From JBCCZC01 sp039188505 (GTDB lineage Bacteria > Pseudomonadota > Gammaproteobacteria > Xanthomonadales > SZUA-38): a stretch of 15,320 nucleotides of DNA. Every line of letters starts with the position of its first letter. The first letter of the stretch is position 1. The position numbers and the translations under genes were made by a program. The stretch lies in contig JBCCZC010000098.1 of the NCBI GenBank assembly GCA_039188505.1, positions 1 to 15,320 on the forward strand. Reading direction: 5' to 3'. Shown here in pieces: positions 1 to 5,809 of the stretch. The notes under the pieces were generated by a model. The model did no database searches. It saw only the letters and a program-made list of their open reading frames with translations, and was not told the DNA's origin.

Positions 1-198
1 GTAGCCGAAGCGCGGGCGCAGCACCTGGACGGCGTAGTGAATACCGACCAGCAGACCCGGCAGCAGCGCAGGCAGGGCCAGCTCCACGACCATGACGCGG
101 TTTAGCGTGGACGTAGTCAGCACGACGATCGAACCCAAAGCCATCTGCACGAGGCCGAGGCGAACGATGCCCAGCCAGCCGATGTCACGCTCGCTCAT
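1..198 (-). CDS. PucC/LhaA-family membrane transporter (orf428/Bch2-like), N-terminal part only
   Basis: This is the first 66 codons of a major-facilitator-type membrane protein; the rest lies beyond the window's left edge. The translation starts MSERDIGWLGIVRLGLVQMA and contains the segment TSTLNRVMVVELALPA followed by LLPGLLVGIHYAVQ. This is the family signature, and the LhaA gene at the other end of this window carries the close variant TGTLNRVMIVELGVPA. The family (PucC, LhaA, the orf428 or Bch2 type) is linked to light-harvesting complex assembly or bacteriochlorophyll handling in the membrane. The start is well supported: a strong Shine-Dalgarno GGGAGG (minus strand, 210-205) lies six bases before the ATG, which overlaps the bchG stop codon by four bases (ATGA). 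In known clusters the gene next to bchG in this position is the orf428 type, usually followed by bchP. The exact subfamily cannot be settled from 66 residues. Confidence 0.85.
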   Translation of the reverse strand, partial: MSERDIGWLGIVRLGLVQMALGSIVVLTTSTLNRVMVVELALPALLPGLLVGIHYAVQVLRPRFGY

Positions 199-1103
199 GC
201 CAGTCCTCCCGTCGCGACCGCGAACGCGCTGATCATCATGCCGGAGACGTAGAGCGTGACGCCGGTGGCGTTGTACCAGGGGGCGAGCCGCTTCGGGTCA
301 CCCATGAGGCGCGCCATGCAGAGCAGCTGCAGCAGCACGACACCAGCCACCGCCGCGGCGTGCTCGGGCCGCCCCCAGCTTGCCAGCAGACCGACGACCA
401 CAAACTGCGGGATCGCCATGACCGCACAGGCCACCCAGGCCGCCCGACGCGGTCCGAGCTGGACCGGGACAGACGCGATACCCATCTGGCGATCCCCATC
501 TACTGCTTTGAAATCATTGAGAATCATGATGCCGTGCGCACCGATGCTATAGAGCAAGGCGAGCAGCAGGATGGGCGTCGAAGGAAGCCCGCCGGACACC
601 ACGGCGGCGGCCGTGAACCACGGTAGCCCCTCGTAGCAGAAGCCCACCGCGGCAGCGCCCAGCCAACCGTTCTGCTTCAGGCGGAACGGCGGTGCGCTAT
701 AGGCCCAGGCCAGCGCCATGCCACCGCAGGCGGCAACGAACACCCAGGTGCCGAGCGCGGCCGCGACAAGGAGCGACAGGAGCGTCCAGGCGATCGCGAA
801 GCCGAGCCCCCACCGACCCGGCACCCGCCCGGACGGGATGGGTCGGTGCGGCTCGTTGATGGCGTCGACGTCCCGATCGAACCAGTCGTTGACGACCTGG
901 CTCGTGCCGCAGACGAGGGGACCGGCAAGCAGGACCCCGGCGACGATGAACGGCCATCGCTCGGGGGCCGCGAACCCGGATGCAGAAATCACCCCACAGG
1001 CGAACGCCCACATCGGCGGAAACCACGTGACGGGCTTGAGGAGTTCCACGAGCGCCCTCCCCGAGGGCACTCGAACGGCAGTGGCAGCCAGGGTACGTGC
1101 CAT
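195..1103 (-). CDS. bchG: Bacteriochlorophyll synthase (geranylgeranyl/phytyl transferase) BchG
   Basis: BchG is the membrane prenyltransferase that esterifies bacteriochlorophyllide a with geranylgeranyl or phytyl diphosphate, the late tail-attachment step. It is a UbiA-type protein of 302 residues, the usual length, with many hydrophobic helices. The first Asp-rich diphosphate/Mg2+-binding motif is NDWFDRDVDAINEP (residues 72-85), followed by HRPIPSGR. The second is LNDFKAVDGDRQ (194-205). FCYEGLPWF and GAHGIMILNDFK are also typical of the family. The ATG at 1103 keeps the N-terminal block VPSGRALVELLKPVTWFPP, which matches what I recall of other BchG proteins, but no Shine-Dalgarno precedes it. 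A GTG at 1049 does have a strong one (GGAGG, minus strand 1060-1056, six bases away) and would give a 284-residue protein. The gene has its own promoter with PpsR sites and overlaps the next gene by four bases. Confidence 0.96.
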   Translation of the reverse strand: MARTLAATAVRVPSGRALVELLKPVTWFPPMWAFACGVISASGFAAPERWPFIVAGVLLAGPLVCGTSQVVNDWFDRDVDAINEPHRPIPSGRVPGRWGLGFAIAWTLLSLLVAAALGTWVFVAACGGMALAWAYSAPPFRLKQNGWLGAAAVGFCYEGLPWFTAAAVVSGGLPSTPILLLALLYSIGAHGIMILNDFKAVDGDRQMGIASVPVQLGPRRAAWVACAVMAIPQFVVVGLLASWGRPEHAAAVAGVVLLQLLCMARLMGDPKRLAPWYNATGVTLYVSGMMISAFAVATGGLA

Positions 1104-1109
1104 GATGAG

Positions 1110-1127
1110 TGTAATTTACACATGACA
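1110..1127 (-). promoter_or_regulatory. PpsR/CrtJ-type palindrome over the bchG -10
   Basis: On the minus strand the sequence is TGTCATGTGTAAATTACA, an exact match to TGT-N12-ACA, the known CrtJ/PpsR recognition pattern. It covers the predicted -10 (TAAATT, 1118-1113), so a bound repressor would block RNA polymerase. The gene for PpsR lies directly upstream. The assignment is by pattern only. Confidence 0.72.
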
Positions 1128-1142
1128 CATGTGAAGCGTCAA
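1113..1142 (-). promoter_or_regulatory. Predicted sigma70-type promoter of bchG
   Basis: On the minus strand a -35 TTGACG (1142-1137) and a -10 TAAATT (1118-1113) are separated by 18 bases. Transcription would start near 1106. That leaves about three bases before the ATG at 1103, or a leader of about 57 bases before the alternative GTG at 1049. Both promoter elements lie inside PpsR-type palindromes. Confidence 0.5.
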
Positions 1143-1154
1143 TCAAAATTGACA
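1137..1154 (-). promoter_or_regulatory. Second PpsR/CrtJ-type palindrome over the bchG -35
   Basis: On the minus strand the sequence is TGTCAATTTTGATTGACG. The inner arms GTCAAT and ATTGAC (1138-1143 and 1148-1153) are perfect inverted repeats, and the site fits TGT-N12-ACA except for a final G. The predicted -35 TTGACG (1142-1137) lies inside it. Its centre is 27 bp from the centre of the site over the -10. Paired sites spanning -35 and -10 are the classical arrangement for CrtJ/PpsR repression. Confidence 0.6.
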
Positions 1155-1181
1155 GTAGGCCGCTATTTCCTGGGCCTTCCG

Positions 1182-1212
1182 CCCCCGAGCGGGGAAACGC
1201 CGCTCAGCGGCG
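1182..1212 (-). terminator. Pair of GC-rich hairpins, possible weak terminator after ppsR
   Basis: A perfect inverted repeat CGCCGCT/AGCGGCG (1198-1204 and 1206-1212, one base between) is followed on the minus strand by TTT. Next comes a second small stem formed by CCCC and GGGG around four bases. It sits between ppsR and the bchG promoter, where an aerR-ppsR transcript might end. The T-run is only three bases, so this is not a strong intrinsic terminator. Confidence 0.3.
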
Positions 1213-1305
1213 CTGGAACGGACGAAGACCGGTCCAGACATGGAAGTTGCGGAGCGCAGCCGGTTTTTTCGGCGCGCAGCGACGAAAAAGAAGGGAAGCG
1301 TAGCC
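1213..1305. repeat. 93-bp direct repeat, copy 1
   Basis: This segment is identical, base for base, to 1330-1422. Each copy contains two imperfect inverted repeats. The first is CTGGAACGG/CCGGTCCAG (1213-1221 and 1229-1237, one mismatch). The second is TTTTTCG-CGC/GCG-CGAAAAA (1265-1289, one internal mismatch, loop GCA). It also has three short modules of the form GCGYAGC at 1254, 1274 and 1298. I do not recognise it as a known insertion sequence; it resembles a palindromic intergenic repeat of the REP/BIME kind in form only. Confidence 0.9.
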
Positions 1306-1329
1306 ACCGTTCAGGACAACCGGCTTTTC

Positions 1330-1422
1330 CTGGAACGGACGAAGACCGGTCCAGACATGGAAGTTGCGGAGCGCAGCCGGTTTTTTCGGCGCGCAGCGAC
1401 GAAAAAGAAGGGAAGCGTAGCC
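1330..1422. repeat. 93-bp direct repeat, copy 2
   Basis: A perfect second copy, offset by 117 bases, so the two are separated by a 24-bp unrelated spacer (1306-1329). It ends three bases before the ppsR stop codon. Full identity between the copies points to a recent duplication or to gene conversion. The 24 bases before copy 1 show no likeness to the spacer, so the repeated unit is the 93 bp alone. Confidence 0.9.
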
Positions 1423-1425
1423 TCG

Positions 1426-2874
1426 CTAGTCTTCGTCGAAATCCACGTCGATCAGGCCATAGCGGCGCAACTTGACGTAAAGGCTCTGGCGGCTGAGACC
1501 CAGCATCGCCGCGGCCGAGGCACGGTTGTTGCCGGTCAGCTCGAGAGCGGCCTCGATGCAGAGCTTCTCGATGACGTGCGTGGTCTCGCGAACCAGCTCC
1601 TTCAGCGGTACCTGCCCGACGAGCTCGGTCAACTGGCGGACACTCTGCGGCACCGGCAGGAGGTCATCCGCTTCTGTCTCGCGCTGTCCGGCAACGTTGC
1701 GGATGGTGAAGCCGAAGCATGGCTCGTCGGAATCGAGAGCGGCGACGGCCGACAGTTCGACGTCCAGCTGCGTCTCGAGCTCGCCGCGGAGAATCGTTCG
1801 GTACAACCGGATAGCACCGCCCTCCGCACTCAGGTTCCGCAGCAGGACCGGCAGATCGACGCCCTCCCGACCGAGCCAATCCCCGAGGGGACGACCAACA
1901 GCTTGCTTGGTCGTGCCGAGCTGGCACATCTCGATGAAGGCGGAGTTGGCCGAGATGACTCGCCCCGCCGTATCGGTGATCACGAAGCCATCGGGCGAGT
2001 GGTCGACGACGTCAAACACGCGGCGGTGGCCGGAGTCTGCGGTTGCCTCGGCTTCCTGCACCGGCAGGAGATGCACCAGCAGCAGCGATTCGCCACTCTG
2101 GCGCATCAGCGTGGCCGCGAGGCGGACGGTGCCTCCCTGCCGCGTGGTCACGAGCACCTCAGGCGCTTCGCCGGATGCCTTGATGGCCGACAGATACTCG
2201 CGCGCTTCGCCCGCACTCTCGTCGGTTAGCCCGGTCGGGAAGATTCGATCCACCAGCCGTGCCGGCGGTACGCCGAGCATGCGACCCGCGGCCGGATTGG
2301 TCTCGATGATCCGGTTCGATACGGCATCGACAACCACGATGGCCTCAGATGCGATCTGGAAGAGCAACCGATAGCGGGCCTCCGCCTGGCGGAACCGCGC
2401 GTAGTCCCGCTCCATCGACTGCTGGATTCCTACCAGCTCCTGCTGCAGCTTAGCCACCGTACTGAGATCACGGCCGACAACGAACTGGCGCCCCGAGGTT
2501 CCAAGCTGGATCGATGAATAGGCGACCGGCAGGTCGTCGCCATTGCCAGTGGCATGGTTCACCTGTCGCCACCTCGGCAGCGTCTTGCCATCGGCCGCAC
2601 GGAGCAGCGCTTCGACCTTGCCGCGGCTTTCAACCGTGACCGTGTCGATCCATGGCTTGCCAAGCAGCTTCGGCCAGTCGGTACTCGTGCTTCCGGTTCC
2701 TCCGAGGGTGACTTCCTCGACGACACCATCCTCGTCAAGCACGAGCGCGATGTCCGCTGCGAGGCAGAGCAGACGTGCCGCCGCTTTGCTATCTAAATCC
2801 CGCATGGATTGTTCGGAAAATCCGTACGACTCCAAAAGTCGCGCATTATCCCGATTTTCGTCTGGTACCCGCAA
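1426..2874 (-). CDS. ppsR: Photosynthesis gene repressor PpsR/CrtJ
   Basis: PpsR (CrtJ) is a redox-responsive DNA-binding repressor of bch, crt and puc genes that binds TGT-N12-ACA palindromes. The domain order fits: an N-terminal PAS-like domain (about 40-135), a linker helix with QQELVGIQQSMERDYARFR (144-162), a PAS domain (about 165-272), another PAS domain (about 288-395), and a C-terminal Fis-type helix-turn-helix (about 430-474). The last contains LTGNNRASAAAMLGLSRQSL and KLRRYGL. Cys439 in KLCIEAAL corresponds to the redox-active HTH cysteine of CrtJ (Cys420 there). The other CrtJ redox cysteine, Cys249, has no evident counterpart; the remaining cysteines are 37, 317 and 386. The 5' end is uncertain. 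The coordinates use a TTG at 2874 (482 residues), but a TTG at 2835 or the ATG at 2805 (459 residues, close to the usual 464-469) are possible, and none has a good Shine-Dalgarno. It probably shares a transcript with aerR. Confidence 0.94.
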   Translation of the reverse strand: MRVPDENRDNARLLESYGFSEQSMRDLDSKAAARLLCLAADIALVLDEDGVVEEVTLGGTGSTSTDWPKLLGKPWIDTVTVESRGKVEALLRAADGKTLPRWRQVNHATGNGDDLPVAYSSIQLGTSGRQFVVGRDLSTVAKLQQELVGIQQSMERDYARFRQAEARYRLLFQIASEAIVVVDAVSNRIIETNPAAGRMLGVPPARLVDRIFPTGLTDESAGEAREYLSAIKASGEAPEVLVTTRQGGTVRLAATLMRQSGESLLLVHLLPVQEAEATADSGHRRVFDVVDHSPDGFVITDTAGRVISANSAFIEMCQLGTTKQAVGRPLGDWLGREGVDLPVLLRNLSAEGGAIRLYRTILRGELETQLDVELSAVAALDSDEPCFGFTIRNVAGQRETEADDLLPVPQSVRQLTELVGQVPLKELVRETTHVIEKLCIEAALELTGNNRASAAAMLGLSRQSLYVKLRRYGLIDVDFDED

Positions 2875-2905
2875 CCATCGTTATCCGAGTGGGGGTCGAT
2901 GGCGA

Positions 2906-3769
2906 TCAGCCTGCCTGGAGCACGTGCTCCTGAACCAGCGCGGCGACCTCACGGCCGTCCGCTGCCGTACCGTCGGCCCCAACCTCGCGAACGAGTTCGG
3001 GACGGCCGATAAACAGGTTTCCGCCAACCAGGATCCGAACGTCGGGATTCCGCGACTTCGATCGGACCGAGGCGACACATCCTCTAAGCCGTTCCAGGTG
3101 CCGCTCTGCGCTCATCGAGAAACCAACGATCGCAAAGGACTTCCGCGCCACCAGATCGGCCAGCTCTTCTTCCGTATCAAGAGGGTCGACCCAGACGTCC
3201 AGTCCCAGCGCTCGCAGGAAATCGCTCACCATGTGCACGCCGAACGTATGCTGCTCGCCGGGGACCGGGAGCAACAGCACCCGCTGTCCACAGACCGACT
3301 CGTCGGCTTCGACCAGCGAGTAGCCTGGACTGCAGGCCTGCAGCACCTGGTTCAGGCGTGCCATGGCTGCGGTCACCGCTGTGAAATCACGCTCGTCCTG
3401 TTCCCACAGATACCCGAGACGGGCGGCCGTGGGCTGCAGCAGGTCGAGATAGATCTCCGCGAGACCAGCGCCGCGAGCACGCAGCACCGCGATGAACGTC
3501 AGCGCGACGGAGGCATCCTCGTCGAGGACGAGGCGCACCAGTTCGCGAACGTCCCTCGCCGAAGGCACGTAGCCTGTCTCGGCGATGGAGCCGTCGTTGC
3601 CGGCGGTCCGCAGGGCGAGCATGAGCCGCGGGATGATTTCTGACTGGATGGTGCGACTCAGGCGGGGCGGCAGGTCGTCCTCGATGCCAGCCGAGCGCGC
3701 CAAAATGCTCCCCGGACACGATGAAGAGGCCATCGTGGGAAGAGCGCCGCGCTCATTCGAAGTTGTCAT
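2906..3769 (-). CDS. aerR: Cobalamin-binding antirepressor AerR/PpaA
   Basis: AerR (PpaA) is a B12-binding light-responsive protein that interacts with CrtJ/PpsR and alters its DNA binding. The 287-residue protein has a helical B12-capping region with LGYLWEQDERDFTAVTAAMA (118-137). A Rossmann-like B12-binding domain follows from about 162, starting with RVLLLPVPGEQHTFG. That segment contains ExHTFG with His174, the variant of the DxHxxG cobalamin motif seen in AerR proteins. VGFSMSAERHLERL (215-228) and ILVGGNLF (246-253) complete the fold. It lies 31 bases upstream of ppsR, and the two are very likely co-transcribed from a promoter at about 3796-3824. The ATG at 3769 has only a weak AGGT before it. 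An in-frame ATG at codon 13 is another possible start. R. capsulatus AerR is known to exist in long and short forms, so alternative starts could matter. Confidence 0.92.
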   Translation of the reverse strand: MTTSNERGALPTMASSSCPGSILARSAGIEDDLPPRLSRTIQSEIIPRLMLALRTAGNDGSIAETGYVPSARDVRELVRLVLDEDASVALTFIAVLRARGAGLAEIYLDLLQPTAARLGYLWEQDERDFTAVTAAMARLNQVLQACSPGYSLVEADESVCGQRVLLLPVPGEQHTFGVHMVSDFLRALGLDVWVDPLDTEEELADLVARKSFAIVGFSMSAERHLERLRGCVASVRSKSRNPDVRILVGGNLFIGRPELVREVGADGTAADGREVAALVQEHVLQAG

Positions 3770-3795
3770 GAGAAGTTACCTGTACCGCAGTCGAC

Positions 3796-3824
3796 ACTAT
3801 AACCCTAGTAATCGACGATGTGCA
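3796..3824 (-). promoter_or_regulatory. Predicted sigma70-type promoter of aerR-ppsR
   Basis: On the minus strand a -35 TGCACA (3824-3819) and a -10 TATAGT (3801-3796) lie 17 bases apart. The start would be near 3789, giving a leader of about 20 bases to the aerR ATG. A one-mismatch PpsR-type pattern, TGT-N12-ACT, lies at 3781-3798 over the start point, which would allow autoregulation, but this match is weak. Confidence 0.42.
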
Positions 3825-3930
3825 CGTTTTGTGAGCATGACATGCACTCTTCCGGATCGCAGTCTGGGTCTTCTGGCCCTGCCGGGCCGACCACGTCCCT
3901 GAAGTCGGTTATCCTCCAATCGCCTTCGAT

Positions 3931-3948
3931 TGTCAATTCAACTTAACG
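3931..3948 (+). promoter_or_regulatory. Upstream PpsR/CrtJ-type palindrome of bchF
   Basis: The sequence TGTCAATTCAACTTAACG fits TGT-N12-ACA with a final G in place of A, the same deviation as the second bchG site. Its last two bases are shared with the next site, so the two palindromes abut with centres 16 bp apart. Confidence 0.5.
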
Positions 3949-3964
3949 TCAAATTTGGTTGACA
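3947..3964 (+). promoter_or_regulatory. Downstream PpsR/CrtJ-type palindrome over the bchF -35
   Basis: The sequence is CGTCAAATTTGGTTGACA. Read from the other strand it is TGT-N12-ACG, with perfect inner arms GTCAA and TTGAC around six bases. Its right half-site is the predicted -35 TTGACA (3959-3964), so binding would compete with RNA polymerase. The core GTCAA-N6-TTGAC is shared with the bchG site at 1138-1153. Confidence 0.6.
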
Positions 3965-3987
3965 CTTATTTCACCTCCCATTAGATT
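3959..3987 (+). promoter_or_regulatory. Predicted sigma70-type promoter of the bchF operon
   Basis: A consensus -35 TTGACA (3959-3964), a 17-base spacer and a -10 TAGATT (3982-3987) would start transcription near 3994, leaving a leader of about 35 bases before bchF. The -35 is part of a PpsR-type palindrome. This would drive the long bchFNBHLM-lhaA-puhAB transcript. Confidence 0.55.
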
Positions 3988-4028
3988 CACTCCCACGGCA
4001 CCGGATAACAAAAGGATGACGCCAGACC

Positions 4029-4544
4029 ATGGCCCTGGCCTCCCGGAAGCGGGTGTCATCGACCCCGCTCTACACTGCTGAGCAACGCCTACGTCGTGAC
4101 CGGTCCCCCTGGACCCTGGTTCAGGGCGTGCTTGCGCCGCTGCAGTTCGTGGTCTTTCTCGTCAGCGCCTGGCTTGTCATTCGCTACCTCCTGACCGGCG
4201 ATGGCTACGGCCTCGCCACCGCATCGGTCGTCCTGAAGACTGCGGTGCTCTACACGATCATGGTCACCGGCGCGATCTGGGAGAAGGACGTGTTCGGCCA
4301 GTACCTATTCGTATCGGCCTTCTTCTGGGAGGACGTCGTCAGCATGGGGGTCCTGGCGCTCCACACGGCCTACCTCGTCACGCTCTTGCTGCCTAGCGTC
4401 ACGCCGGCAACCCAGATGTGGATCGCACTCGCTGCCTACGCGGCCTATGTCGTCAATGCAGTCCAGTTTCTGCTCAAGCTTCGCGCGGCGCGCCTTCAGG
4501 GCGAACGGGCGGCGGCCGAGCCTCTGCCGGAGCCCGCTTCATGA
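4029..4544 (+). CDS. bchF: 3-vinyl bacteriochlorophyllide hydratase BchF
   Basis: BchF adds water to the C3 vinyl group of the chlorin ring, giving the hydroxyethyl group on the way to bacteriochlorophyll a. The protein has 171 residues, the normal size, and about four membrane helices (roughly 34-55, 63-83, 101-122 and 126-150). Family blocks visible are LYTAEQRLRRD (14-24), WTLVQGVLAPLQF (28-40), YTIMVTGAIWEKDVFG (75-90) and FFWEDVVSM (98-106). The end carries the AAYAAYVVNAVQFLLKLRAARL segment (seen in parts: 136-144 and 145-156). The ATG has an AAGGA at 4012-4016, 12 bases upstream, which is rather far. It is the first gene of the plus-strand operon, and its stop overlaps the bchN start by four bases (ATGA). 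Confidence 0.96.
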   Translation: MALASRKRVSSTPLYTAEQRLRRDRSPWTLVQGVLAPLQFVVFLVSAWLVIRYLLTGDGYGLATASVVLKTAVLYTIMVTGAIWEKDVFGQYLFVSAFFWEDVVSMGVLALHTAYLVTLLLPSVTPATQMWIALAAYAAYVVNAVQFLLKLRAARLQGERAAAEPLPEPAS

Positions 4545-5809
4545 GCGCCCTGACCTCTTCGACGATCCCGGTACGCACGGTTCTGCGCGAGCGCGGCCAG
4601 CGCGAGGTCTTCTGCGGCCTTACGGGCATCGTCTGGCTGCACCGGAAGATCCAGGATGCCTTCTTCCTCGTTGTCGGCTCCCGGACCTGCGCGCACCTGA
4701 TCCAGTCGGCGGCCGGTGTCATGATCTTCGCCGAGCCGCGTTTCGGTACGGCGATCATCGGGGAGCGGGACCTCGCCGGCATGGCCGATCTCGACGAGGA
4801 GCTCGACCGCGTCGTCAACCGCCTGCTCGAGCGACGGCCGGACATCAAGCTTCTTTTCCTGGTCGGTTCATGCCCGTCGGAGGTGATCAAGCTGGACCTC
4901 GGTCGAGCGGCTCAGCGCCTGTCGCAGGAACACATGCCCCAGGTCCGGGTGCTGAATTTCTCCGGTAGCGGCATCGAGACCACCTTCACCCAGGGCGAGG
5001 ACGCATGCCTTGCCTCGCTCGTTCCGGAAATGCCGGAACTGACGCCAGGAACCGAGCGGCTACTGGTCGTGGGCGCACTCGCGGACGTCGTCGAGGACCA
5101 GTTTCGACGGCACTTCGCGAGCATCGGCCTGAAGGACGTCGACTTCCTGCCGCCGCGACGGGCCGACCTTCTGCCGGCGGTAGGTGCCGGGACGCGGTAT
5201 CTCCTTGCACAACCGTTCCTCGGTGATACGGCAACGGCGCTGGAACGTCGCGGCGCGCGCCGGATCGCGGCACCCTTCCCGCTAGGCGTCGAAGGGACGA
5301 CCCGCTGGTTCGAGGCCGCCGCTACGGAATTCGGCATCGGCCAGCGGCGGGTTCTCGACGCACTGGCGCCGGCCCGCGAGCGGGCCCAGCATGCGCTTGA
5401 GCGCTATCGCTTCCGGCTCGCCGGCAAACGCATTTTCTTCTTCCCCGATTCACAGCTCGAGATCCCGCTCGCGCGCTTTCTCCAGCGCGAGGTCGGCATG
5501 CAACTGACCGAGGTTGGAACGCCGTACCTACACCAGGAACACCTCGCCGAGGAGCTCGATCTCTTGCCGCAGGAGACCATCCTCAGCGAGGGCCAGGACG
5601 TCGAGCGCCAGCTCGACCGCTGCCGCGACTCCGCGCCCGATCTCGTCGTGTGCGGCCTCGGGCTCGCCAATCCGCTCGAGGCCGAGGGGATCGCGACGAA
5701 GTGGTCCATCGAGCTGCTGTTCACGCCGATCCAGGGCTTCGACCATGCGGCTGACTGTGCCGAGCTCTTCGCCCGGCCATTGCATCGACGCGAGAGGCTG
5801 GCCGTCTGA
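4541..5809 (+). CDS. bchN: Dark-operative protochlorophyllide reductase subunit N (BchN)
   Basis: BchN pairs with BchB to form the NB-protein, the nitrogenase-like catalytic component that reduces ring D of protochlorophyllide with electrons from BchL. I choose the ATG at 4541 because it overlaps the bchF stop (ATGA), has a GGAG eight bases upstream (4529-4532), and gives 422 residues starting MSALTSS. The frame is open further upstream inside bchF, but that is not a likely start. The three cysteines that ligate the NB-cluster are present: Cys25 in FCGLTG, Cys50 in GSRTCAHL and Cys111 in GSCPSEVI. They match R. capsulatus Cys26, Cys51 and Cys112 shifted by one; the fourth ligand is an Asp of BchB. 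The segment NFSGSGIETTFTQGEDA is also typical. The stop overlaps the bchB start by one base (TGATG). Confidence 0.97.
   Translation: MSALTSSTIPVRTVLRERGQREVFCGLTGIVWLHRKIQDAFFLVVGSRTCAHLIQSAAGVMIFAEPRFGTAIIGERDLAGMADLDEELDRVVNRLLERRPDIKLLFLVGSCPSEVIKLDLGRAAQRLSQEHMPQVRVLNFSGSGIETTFTQGEDACLASLVPEMPELTPGTERLLVVGALADVVEDQFRRHFASIGLKDVDFLPPRRADLLPAVGAGTRYLLAQPFLGDTATALERRGARRIAAPFPLGVEGTTRWFEAAATEFGIGQRRVLDALAPARERAQHALERYRFRLAGKRIFFFPDSQLEIPLARFLQREVGMQLTEVGTPYLHQEHLAEELDLLPQETILSEGQDVERQLDRCRDSAPDLVVCGLGLANPLEAEGIATKWSIELLFTPIQGFDHAADCAELFARPLHRRERLAV

Larger units (their letters stand above)
1104..1425. other. 322-bp intergenic region between ppsR and bchG
   Basis: Both flanking genes run leftward. 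From right to left, the region holds two identical 93-bp direct repeats beginning three bases after the ppsR stop codon, then a GC-rich hairpin pair, then an AT-richer bchG promoter with two PpsR-type palindromes. I see no convincing protein-coding gene here. The open frames that cross it on the plus strand continue antisense into ppsR or bchG and contain the repeated peptide encoded by the duplication, so I treat them as shadows. Confidence 0.8.

Noticed and set aside
1264..1290. Intrinsic terminator inside each 93-bp repeat
   Set aside because: On either strand the T-run is at the 5' side of the stem and the 3' side is A-rich, so the RNA would not end in a U-run after a GC stem.
1213..1422. 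CRISPR array suggested by direct repeats and a 24-bp spacer
   Set aside because: Only two copies, and the repeat is 93 bp with internal hairpins, far longer than CRISPR repeats. No cas genes are present.
1240..2229. Plus-strand open frame of 329 codons containing the repeated peptide
   Set aside because: It runs antisense through most of ppsR, whose domains are clear. The frame stays open because of the high GC content, and the repeated peptide simply reflects the DNA duplication.
3926..3964. FNR/FnrL site (TTGAT-N4-ATCAA)
   Set aside because: TTGTCAATTCAA and the neighbouring palindromes do not have the required spacing or bases. TGT-N12-ACA fits better.
4418..4540. Upstream extension of bchN inside bchF
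   Set aside because: The extra residues lack likeness to BchN. The ATG at 4541 has a ribosome site, overlaps the bchF stop and gives correct spacing to Cys25, Cys50 and Cys111.
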